Below, piece after piece: positions 1 through 6,708 of a stretch of 8,898 bases of DNA (positions are counted from its first letter, which is position 1; each line of letters opens with the position of its first letter). The stretch is taken from the NCBI GenBank assembly GCA_017557715.1, contig JAFYYE010000264.1:1-8898 (forward strand). Reading direction: 5' to 3'. A program made the translations under genes and the position numbers. The notes beneath the pieces were generated by a model that was given only the letters and a program-made list of their open reading frames with translations, ran no database searches and had not been told where the DNA came from. This stretch comes from Pseudobutyrivibrio sp. Lineage in GTDB: Bacteria > Bacillota > Clostridia > Lachnospirales > Lachnospiraceae.

Positions 1-77
1 TCAGGGATAGGAGCTGGTTCATGCTTTGCGCCCTTTGCTACAGGACACATGTTTTCTACTTCTTTTGTGTAAATCAT
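1..77 (-). CDS. N-terminus of a possible iron-sulfur cluster scaffold protein (partial)
   Basis: This is the first 25 codons of a gene that runs off the left edge of the window. The ATG lies 7 bases after a strong AAAGGAG ribosome site, so the start is well supported. The visible peptide begins MIYTKEVENMCPVAKG and continues with a KHEPAPIP stretch. From memory, this resembles the opening of a conserved clostridial NifU/IscU-like iron-sulfur cluster assembly scaffold protein, which begins with the same type of Cys-Pro and PAPIP segment. Only the N-terminus is visible and the catalytic or cluster-binding cysteines lie outside the window, so the family name is tentative. The reading frame itself is nearly certain. 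A 202-base gap with several inverted repeats separates it from the signalling operon upstream, so it probably has its own promoter and an unrelated function. Confidence 0.6.
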   Translation of the reverse strand, partial: MIYTKEVENMCPVAKGAKHEPAPIP

Positions 78-84
78 TGTAGAA

Positions 85-91
85 CTCCTTT
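85..91 (-). promoter_or_regulatory. Ribosome binding site of the left-edge gene
   Basis: The minus strand reads AAAGGAG, followed by seven bases and then the ATG at 77-75. This is a near-ideal clostridial Shine-Dalgarno arrangement and it fixes the start of the partial gene. Confidence 0.85.
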
Positions 92-115
92 CTTCGTTCG
101 ATTAATGACCATTAA

Positions 116-136
116 AATGTAACTTAGACTTACATT
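116..136. promoter_or_regulatory. 21-bp perfect inverted repeat, candidate operator
   Basis: AATGTAA (116-122) and TTACATT (130-136) form perfect 7-bp arms around a 7-base centre, ending 39 bases before the ATG of the left-edge gene. A 9-bp direct repeat ATTAATGAC (101-109 and 134-142) overlaps and flanks it. The dyad symmetry and position fit a dimeric repressor or activator site next to a promoter. No specific regulator can be named, and in such AT-rich DNA chance is possible. No convincing -35/-10 pair was recognised. Confidence 0.35.
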
Positions 137-151
137 AATGACATAATTAGA

Positions 152-176
152 AACGCGTTATTTACATAAGCGCGTT
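152..176 (-). terminator. Bulged 10-bp hairpin with GTAA loop, possible operon terminator
   Basis: On the minus strand AACGCG, a bulged C, TTAT, the loop GTAA, then ATAACGCGTT form a 10-bp stem with one bulge and a GNRA-type tetraloop. It is the only hairpin in the intergenic region with a GC-containing stem. The bases after it (TTTCTAATT) are only partly T-rich, so it is an imperfect intrinsic terminator. It lies 103 bases past the last signalling gene and 74 bases before the next start. It could also be a leader hairpin or a DNA-binding site, since ATAACGCG occurs twice, 17 bases apart. Confidence 0.4.
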
Positions 177-179
177 ATC

Positions 180-193
180 GAGAATATTTTCTC
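180..193. repeat. Short inverted repeat GAGAA-TATT-TTCTC
   Basis: A 5-bp AT-rich stem with a 4-base loop. On the plus strand it is followed by ATTTTTT (194-200), giving a weak terminator look for plus-strand transcription, although no plus-strand gene reads into it. It sits directly beside the bulged hairpin at 152-176. Confidence 0.25.
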
Positions 194-250
194 ATTTTTT
201 GTTTATTTAGTAAAGTACTCTTTTGAACTTTTTGTTAAAAATTTGACTAA

Positions 251-273
251 GAGTTATGCATAGAACCTAACTC
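251..273 (-). terminator. Weak hairpin just after the last signalling gene
   Basis: GAGTTA and TAACTC form a 6-bp stem with an 11-base loop, beginning 6 bases past the stop codon of the upstream gene. A T-rich AAATTTTT tract begins six bases after the stem. The stem is short and AT-rich and the T tract is displaced, so this is at best a weak terminator or an mRNA 3' end structure. Confidence 0.25.
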
Positions 274-279
274 ATCATT

Positions 280-2661
280 CTATTCATAAATTCTAATGTC
301 CGTAATAGCACATTCGTCACCCGTAAGGGCGAAATATAGTTTGTCTGGCATAGCTAAGAACATAGTTGTATTTTTTATTCTGAAATAAGGATTTTCTACT
401 GCCATTTCAAGTGTATCTCCCATAATTCTGAATGATATATGGCATTCCATACCCTTTTTGCTTTGTTCTTTCCATTGATCCCAATTCTTAAACTCTCTAG
501 TCTTCTTTACCACTACATCATTTGTGGCGATAGTGGTCTCGCTCTTAGTTTCACCAATCATTTGAATCAAAGCATACTCAAGGTAGTTCTCACCATCAAC
601 CAAGCCATCATCTGCAGAGAAAATTACAACATATGGACAATTCCAAATAAAGTTTGCAGATGGAAGACTCATGGTATGGAATTCACAATTAAGTCCGTCC
701 GTAATAGCTGTTCCAATTGTAGTTCCTGAACGAAATCTATCAATTTGAAGATTTGGTAAATCTCCTTCCAATCTGTTAATGTAATTATTCACATCAGAAA
801 TTCGAGTGAAATCTTTTTCAGTAAACTCTTCATCAAGTTTTTCTACAGAAATATTATTAATTTCGCAATACTCACCTGTTATACCAATATAAGCAAATTT
901 AGATTTCTCAGGTAAAGCCATTAAGACATCAATAATTTCAGAATCACTTGAAATGCTAATTTTCACATGATCACCAAATTTAGCAGCAGTAATTTCAAAA
1001 GAGGCACTGTAGAATTCGAAACTGCTACCATCCTTTTGCGAAATGGTAACCTCCATATTTTCAGCCTTGGTAGAATTGTAATGACCGTTAAACCAAATTT
1101 CACCAAATTCTAAATAACCAAACGCATTTATACTCTTTTCATCACCATGAATTCTTCCATCATAAGAATCAAACACAATAATGGAAGGCGCCGAGAATCC
1201 TGTTGGTGAATTAGTATCAAGACTCCATTCAAAACTAATTTTTGTTATTGTATTTTCAATAAGAATTCCTTTTGTAACCTTACTTCGATATTCATTTACA
1301 CTAAGATACTCTTCTGGCCTGTTGTCTATATCATCTACATTTTCACGGAGCTTATAATCTTTGTCGCTATCTATAAGACTAACCATAATACTCGCAAAGC
1401 GAGGGTCGAATTTTGTGCCTGCACTCTTTAAAAATTCCTCTCTGACAACAAGCTGTGGATACGCATCTCTATTACTTTTTCTTGACGTCATATGATCATA
1501 GTAATCTGCGACAGCAATAATACGTGCAATTTCAGGAATTTCATCACCCTTTAAATGTTCTGGATATCCACTTCCATCATATCTTTCATGATGATAATGA
1601 GCACCATCTCTGAGATAAGGATATTCTGTAATATTAGAAAGAATGTCTGCACCAATAATGGTTTTTCTTCTGTAAATCTTCATTTCTTCATCATTTAAAT
1701 CTTTACCCTTGTTTAAAACAGATTCTGGAAGACCTACCTTACCAACATCATGAAGAAGAGCTGCGTAATAAATTTCATTACATTCTTTTTCATTCTTTCC
1801 GCAAGTTTTTGCTATTGCTTTTGCATAATTAGCAACTCTGTCAGAATGTCCCAACGTATATACATCTTTAGACTCAATTGCTCCCATAAAAGCTGATGCG
1901 GTCTGGTAAAATAAACGTTCCATACTTTTCTGCTCTTTTTTCAAGTAATCAATTTCGCTACGTTTTGCTTCTTCCATATCACTATTCATATTCGACAAAA
2001 CAACAATATAAATAATGATTGCGGTAATAATGATACCTATATTTGTAAAGGACGTTCCATAAATTTTCAGTTGCACAATAGAACAAAGTTGAGGAATGAT
2101 GATGAAAAGCATGTTAGATACATTAACCTTCCAGTTCAGATGTTTTCTATACTGAATAATGGCCGACATCTGAATATATGGAACAAAAAATGGGAAAATA
2201 TATGAAATTATATAACCTGAGTTTCTACTATATACATTGTTTTCATCAAAAGTATAATAAAGCCCTGTTACATCTCCAACAATGCAAAGAACAGAACCAA
2301 TAATCATTAAAATAGTACAGACATTAAGTCGCAATGGTACTTTCTTCAAATTTCCATCATACTTGTATAAATCTATAAGATACAAATTAAAAGCTAAAAC
2401 TATCAAGTCCGTAAATAAGAAATCAAGGAAGACAGAAACATGGTTCATAATAAAGCCCACCCTGGTTGGGTCTCCATTATAAATATATGTAAGCCTATCC
2501 ATATATAGCAAAATCATAGCACTTAATTCCAAGAACAAAAGTACAAATCTCCTGCTTAAAGGCAAAGCTCTAGCCACAAGTACTAAAATAGCAATCGTTC
2601 CACAGACACTACTTAGTGCCAGCATCATATCTAGTTGATGTTCGATAAAGAAATTTAACAT
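280..2661 (-). CDS. Seven-helix membrane HD-GYP protein with duplicated C-terminal beta domain
   Basis: This 793-residue protein is a probable cyclic-di-GMP phosphodiesterase of the HD-GYP family, or a degenerate relative. About seven hydrophobic helices fill residues 10-225 and a short coiled linker follows (226-250). The HD-GYP domain (about 255-435) shows GHSDRV with His272, LLHDVGK with His304/Asp305, YHHERYDGSGYP with His357/His358 and the GYP at 365-367, and AVAD with Asp386. The usual HPxxG histidine is replaced: residues 333-337 read KTIIG, so one metal ligand is missing and activity is uncertain. Residues 463-607 and 648-793 are two related beta-rich repeats with no family I recognise; as HD-GYP domains are cytoplasmic, these should be too. 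Third gene of the unit: the start lies 16 bases after the kinase gene, with GGAAGG overlapping its stop. The seven-helix part probably senses a ligand or membrane state. Confidence 0.9.
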   Translation of the reverse strand: MLNFFIEHQLDMMLALSSVCGTIAILVLVARALPLSRRFVLLFLELSAMILLYMDRLTYIYNGDPTRVGFIMNHVSVFLDFLFTDLIVLAFNLYLIDLYKYDGNLKKVPLRLNVCTILMIIGSVLCIVGDVTGLYYTFDENNVYSRNSGYIISYIFPFFVPYIQMSAIIQYRKHLNWKVNVSNMLFIIIPQLCSIVQLKIYGTSFTNIGIIITAIIIYIVVLSNMNSDMEEAKRSEIDYLKKEQKSMERLFYQTASAFMGAIESKDVYTLGHSDRVANYAKAIAKTCGKNEKECNEIYYAALLHDVGKVGLPESVLNKGKDLNDEEMKIYRRKTIIGADILSNITEYPYLRDGAHYHHERYDGSGYPEHLKGDEIPEIARIIAVADYYDHMTSRKSNRDAYPQLVVREEFLKSAGTKFDPRFASIMVSLIDSDKDYKLRENVDDIDNRPEEYLSVNEYRSKVTKGILIENTITKISFEWSLDTNSPTGFSAPSIIVFDSYDGRIHGDEKSINAFGYLEFGEIWFNGHYNSTKAENMEVTISQKDGSSFEFYSASFEITAAKFGDHVKISISSDSEIIDVLMALPEKSKFAYIGITGEYCEINNISVEKLDEEFTEKDFTRISDVNNYINRLEGDLPNLQIDRFRSGTTIGTAITDGLNCEFHTMSLPSANFIWNCPYVVIFSADDGLVDGENYLEYALIQMIGETKSETTIATNDVVVKKTREFKNWDQWKEQSKKGMECHISFRIMGDTLEMAVENPYFRIKNTTMFLAMPDKLYFALTGDECAITDIRIYE

Positions 2662-2672
2662 CCTTTACTCAT

Positions 2673-2678
2673 CCTTCC
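2673..2678 (-). promoter_or_regulatory. Ribosome site overlapping the kinase stop codon
   Basis: The minus strand reads TAGGAAGG: the TAG stop of the kinase-like gene (2680-2678) shares its G with the GGAAGG ribosome site of the second HD-GYP gene. Spacing to the ATG at 2661 is 11 bases, slightly long. A second AAAGG touches the ATG directly and is too close to work. The arrangement supports co-transcription and translational coupling. Confidence 0.6.
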
Positions 2679-5600
2679 TACAATGAGTGCAATTTTGTGA
2701 GCTTAGTATATAGACTTCTACATTCCGATAAAAACTTTTCTGTATTATCAGCTAAAAACTCAACATCATTTCGGTTACCTGCAGCTTCCAAAGCTTCAGC
2801 CAAACCCACCAGCTCATTAGCACCCACAATCACAAATGAAGTTTTTAGACTGTGCATTTTTATTGTATAAAGTTTAATATCAAGATTTTTGTATGCATCC
2901 TCAATACCATTTACATATGAATCCAAGGCGCCCATGAATACATGTAGTGATTGAAGATATTTTCCTGCTCCACCAGATTTTAATATACCATCAGCTACAT
3001 TTAATTCCTTTACATCAAATAACCATTCCTTATCAGCCGGCAACTCAATATCTTCTGAATCACCTTCTGTATCTGAAAGTTTCATAAATATATTACTTGG
3101 AATATGCTTCAAAATAGTCTTTTCCAAAACATCACTATCTACAGGTTTTAATAAAACGCCATTAAATCCCTTTTCAAGATAAAACTCTTCCCCCTCTGTT
3201 GAAAGGGATGTCAAAGCGTAAATAGCAAGATTTGGATCAACCTCGTGGATACGTAATATAAGATCCTCTACGGATATATCCGGCAAGTGATAATCCATTA
3301 AGACAATGTTATAATTTCCAAATTTAATTTTCTCAATACACTCTTCACCTGTTGATGCTTCGCCAACAAACATCTTAGTATCCTTTAGAAAACTCTTAAT
3401 TATATTTAAACTTGTAGAATTATTATCGACTATCAGCACTTCGGCCTCTGGCGCTATGAAACTAGGAATATAAAGTCCGTGCAACATTCTTGAGGAGTGC
3501 TCTTTAATAGTACCTACAGCTGTTGCATCAACAATATGCTGTCTAAATCTAAATGTAAATTCTGCACCTTTGCCATATTCACCGGTACAATCAATTGAGC
3601 CATTCATCAGCTTTGCATACTTATTAGATAAACATAGTCCCAAGCCAAATTCATAAGGCACACCATCAGACATAGTTCCAAGTGAATCGAATGAATCAAA
3701 TACTAAATCCTTATATTCTTCACTTACACCGATTCCAGTATCCATTACAGAAATACTAATGTAGCAGAAATCACCTTCTATAGAGTCAACTGTTGCTCTG
3801 ACAGTAATTCCACCAATAGTAGTGTATTTGACTGCGTTATTAAGTAATGTCCAAATAATATGGCTAATCTTATCAATATCTCCGTAAAGACGTAGTGGCA
3901 TCCTTTCATCTACTTCGACCTCAAATGAAAGCCCTTTGTCATCACATAAATGTCTTGTTACAGAAACAGCACTTCTCATGGCATCGACAGAATTATATTC
4001 TTTTTCCTCAAGAATCATTTTTCCTGTCTCAATCTTAGATATATTAATTAAGGAATCAATAAGTTCAAGCAATGTTTCAGATGCCTTCTTAATATCAAGA
4101 GCGTCATTTACTACAGAGAAAAAGTATTCATTAGAAGATATTGATGGATCTCTCCTAAGAATCATTTCATCAGCACCCATAATGGTAATTAATGGTGTAC
4201 GCAAAAAATCAGAAATATTAGCAAGAAAACGCGTCTTTATTCCATTAGCCCTTTCAAGCTCATCATTTGCTTCCTGAAGCTTCATATATTGTTTGCTAAT
4301 GGTGGTTTTTAATAAAATTCGCCATACCAAAATTCCGCCAACACAAATAAATATGAAAACTATAAACACCTGAACAAGAGTCATTTCAAAGAATCGAGGG
4401 TTTTTCTTAATTACAAAATTTTTTTCCTGAAGAACAGCATCTCTATTTTCATCAAGAATCTGAATATGCAGATAGTATGTACCATACTTGAGACCAGTAT
4501 ATTCAAGCGGTCTAATATCACTCCGCTCAGCGGTTATACCCTCATCATCTATTCCATTAATTCCCATATGAATCTTTGGATTTATTTCCGAATAATCAAG
4601 AATTGCAGGCGTTATTGCAACTCTTTTTGCTCCCTCTGGAATAGTGTAGACTCCGTCTACATCAGGTACAATTACAGTACCATCACAAATAATGCTCTTA
4701 ATATCAAATTTTATATCTACATATTCTTCAACGAACTTGTCGATATTAAATTTACAAACGCCTCTTCGGCAAGCAACGAACATATCTCCATTATCATCCA
4801 CAGTGCTATAACTATTTGCTGTAGGGATACTTGGAAGACCATTTAAATTTGTATAGTGCTTATAATTTACAACATTATCATTAACCAAAGTCTCAGCATC
4901 CACGCAATAAATGCCATTAGATGCTAAAATCCATAAATTATTGTTATCCTTTTCAAAATAAACATCGTAACAATTGTTGTAAGGAAAAGTTGTAACATTT
5001 ACTATTATGTCGTTCTTAATATATTGGATAGAATTAGAAGTTATTAGCCAAAATACACCTCTTCTTTCATCCCACTTGATACGCATAACTATGTCAGAAG
5101 TTAAGCCATAATCTAAATTTAAATGCCTCAAGCCTTTACCAGTCAAAATATATATTCCATCACCATCTGTTCCTATATAAATATCTCCGTCTTTTTCACA
5201 CAACGAAAGAATGGATGAATCTATGGTACTACCTTGATTTCCATATCTTTTTACTACTTTGAAATTATTGTTAATAAAGCTAATTCCTTTATTAGTGCCC
5301 ACAACAATTGAACCATCGGCCAATCCAAGAGCACAACGAACCTGATTTGTAGGCAATCCATCATCTTTAGTAAAATTGATAATCTCGCCATTATTATTCA
5401 AACAAACCAATCCTATACCATTGCTATATACGCATATCCAAAGATTTCCATTATAATCAGATGTAATATGACGAATTTTTGATTTACCAATAAAATCGGT
5501 TAGTTCATTTGTAGTAGGATTACCATCTCTATCAATAATATAAAGTCCTTCTTCAGTTCCAATGTATAAATGATTATCATATATGTAATTTGCATATACC

Positions 5601-6706
5601 ATCAAATCATTTACTTCTGTTTCTCTGGTTATGTTATAGAAATTACAAGAAACTATTTTCATTACACCTTGTGAAGTTGAAGATACCCAAATGTTACCCT
5701 GATAATCTGATGTAAGCATTTCAATATCAGAATCCATTGGAAGATCTTTAACAACATTAAAGTTATTGCTTAAATCAATATATCCTACAGCATCGTGTGA
5801 AAGAGCCCATACACGGTCACATTCATAGCTAAGCCAATATACTCCCTGTAATGGAGATGCTTTGATCATAAAAAGTTTCGATCCTAAATCGCCAAAGGTT
5901 CCATAATATATATTTCCCGAATTCGTTCCTATATAAACCTTTCCGTTTTCATTCGGATCAGCTAGGAGTGATGTGATTCGCTCAACACCGATATCTGCGC
6001 TGTTAAAAATATCTATAAACTTGCTATTTACCATGGTGAAAATATAGCCATTATCGCAATAGCCATATATTTTTCCAGATTTATCAGCAGTAAGACGCAT
6101 AGTTCTTCCAGCATCAATTCTACGATCACTTATATGACTAATATTAAAATTTTTATCAATATAAGCTACGCCAGCTGTAGTACCTACGATAATATTTCCA
6201 TTCTTATCTTCGATTATTGATCTAACACATCTAGCTGGGAGTCCGTCTTTATCAGTAAACTGTTTGCGATTTCTCTGCTTATCAAACATGACAAGTCCAT
6301 TGTCATTTGTGCCCACCCATATTCTGCTTTTTGAATCTTGATAAAGACATCTTCCACTAGTAAGACCATTAGAGGCATCAAGTCTTTCAAAAACAGAACC
6401 GTCATATAACAATATTCCACTATAACCACCAAGCCATATGTATCCTTCGTCTGCGCATAATATGTAATTAGCATCGGACGTAGGCAAACCATTTGAATTA
6501 TCAAAAATCTTAGCAGTGTAACCAAAGCCTTCCAGTTGTCCAGAAGCTGCATAACCTCCTCCGCCATTTTTTGCTGATTCTTCGATAGTATTGTTTTCTT
6601 CCGCAAAAACTACAGGTATCCATGTGAAGGAAACCAAAAGAACTAGGCTTAATATTAATAATGACAAAGCTCTTTTTCTATAACTCATAATGTAACTTGC
6701 CCCCAT
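2678..6706 (-). CDS. Propeller-type hybrid sensor kinase lacking the phospho-accepting His
   Basis: This 1342-residue membrane protein has the architecture of a Reg_prop/Y_Y_Y hybrid sensor kinase. Domains in order: signal or anchor (about 12-35); 14 propeller blades (about 60-655) with repeated DGLP and GxIWVGT-like motifs, enough for two seven-bladed propellers; Y_Y_Y domain (about 660-770); membrane helix (775-798); linker; HisKA (about 820-896); HATPase (about 935-1056) with N957, DTGIG at 989-993 and GLGL at 1021-1024; receiver (about 1090-1200) with Asp1138, Thr1166 and Lys1187; HPt (about 1230-1342) with MHSLK and His1285. The H-box reads NISDFLRTPL, so the phospho-accepting His is Asp833. 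The receiver acidic pair is Asp1094-Asn1095 instead of Asp-Asp. There is no AraC-type or other DNA-binding output, unlike Bacteroides hybrid two-component systems of this sensor type. It probably senses an extracellular ligand, perhaps a glycan, and works as a pseudokinase or relay scaffold. A later ATG at 6688 (residue 7) is an alternative start. Confidence 0.9.
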   Translation of the reverse strand: MGASYIMSYRKRALSLLILSLVLLVSFTWIPVVFAEENNTIEESAKNGGGGYAASGQLEGFGYTAKIFDNSNGLPTSDANYILCADEGYIWLGGYSGILLYDGSVFERLDASNGLTSGRCLYQDSKSRIWVGTNDNGLVMFDKQRNRKQFTDKDGLPARCVRSIIEDKNGNIIVGTTAGVAYIDKNFNISHISDRRIDAGRTMRLTADKSGKIYGYCDNGYIFTMVNSKFIDIFNSADIGVERITSLLADPNENGKVYIGTNSGNIYYGTFGDLGSKLFMIKASPLQGVYWLSYECDRVWALSHDAVGYIDLSNNFNVVKDLPMDSDIEMLTSDYQGNIWVSSTSQGVMKIVSCNFYNITRETEVNDLMVYANYIYDNHLYIGTEEGLYIIDRDGNPTTNELTDFIGKSKIRHITSDYNGNLWICVYSNGIGLVCLNNNGEIINFTKDDGLPTNQVRCALGLADGSIVVGTNKGISFINNNFKVVKRYGNQGSTIDSSILSLCEKDGDIYIGTDGDGIYILTGKGLRHLNLDYGLTSDIVMRIKWDERRGVFWLITSNSIQYIKNDIIVNVTTFPYNNCYDVYFEKDNNNLWILASNGIYCVDAETLVNDNVVNYKHYTNLNGLPSIPTANSYSTVDDNGDMFVACRRGVCKFNIDKFVEEYVDIKFDIKSIICDGTVIVPDVDGVYTIPEGAKRVAITPAILDYSEINPKIHMGINGIDDEGITAERSDIRPLEYTGLKYGTYYLHIQILDENRDAVLQEKNFVIKKNPRFFEMTLVQVFIVFIFICVGGILVWRILLKTTISKQYMKLQEANDELERANGIKTRFLANISDFLRTPLITIMGADEMILRRDPSISSNEYFFSVVNDALDIKKASETLLELIDSLINISKIETGKMILEEKEYNSVDAMRSAVSVTRHLCDDKGLSFEVEVDERMPLRLYGDIDKISHIIWTLLNNAVKYTTIGGITVRATVDSIEGDFCYISISVMDTGIGVSEEYKDLVFDSFDSLGTMSDGVPYEFGLGLCLSNKYAKLMNGSIDCTGEYGKGAEFTFRFRQHIVDATAVGTIKEHSSRMLHGLYIPSFIAPEAEVLIVDNNSTSLNIIKSFLKDTKMFVGEASTGEECIEKIKFGNYNIVLMDYHLPDISVEDLILRIHEVDPNLAIYALTSLSTEGEEFYLEKGFNGVLLKPVDSDVLEKTILKHIPSNIFMKLSDTEGDSEDIELPADKEWLFDVKELNVADGILKSGGAGKYLQSLHVFMGALDSYVNGIEDAYKNLDIKLYTIKMHSLKTSFVIVGANELVGLAEALEAAGNRNDVEFLADNTEKFLSECRSLYTKLTKLHSL

Positions 6707-6708
6707 TA
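6704..6708 (-). promoter_or_regulatory. TAATG stop-start overlap between genes 1 and 2
   Basis: The TAA stop of the first HD-GYP gene (6708-6706) shares its last A with the ATG of the kinase-like gene (6706-6704). Such overlaps usually mean translational coupling within one mRNA. The upstream AGAAG is a weak ribosome site, as expected for a start that depends on arriving ribosomes. A GGGGG run stands 11 bases before the alternative ATG at 6688. Confidence 0.75.

Noticed and set aside
439..729. Plus-strand open frame of 96 codons
   Set aside because: It lies entirely opposite the C-terminal domain of the HD-GYP gene, has no ribosome site and no recognisable protein features.
2655..2672. Five-codon minicistron ATG AGT AAA GGA TGT TAA between genes 2 and 3
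   Set aside because: Its ATG touches the GGAAGG site with no spacing, so it is unlikely to be translated and is probably a by-product of the ribosome site sequence.
3936..4846. Plus-strand open frames at 3936-4277 and 4466-4846
   Set aside because: They mirror coding sequence of the kinase-like gene, whose domain motifs are continuous here, and show no ribosome site or family signature.
6214..6606. Second minus-strand frame inside the kinase-like gene
   Set aside because: It is an alternate frame of the propeller region; the propeller repeats run through without a break in the main frame.
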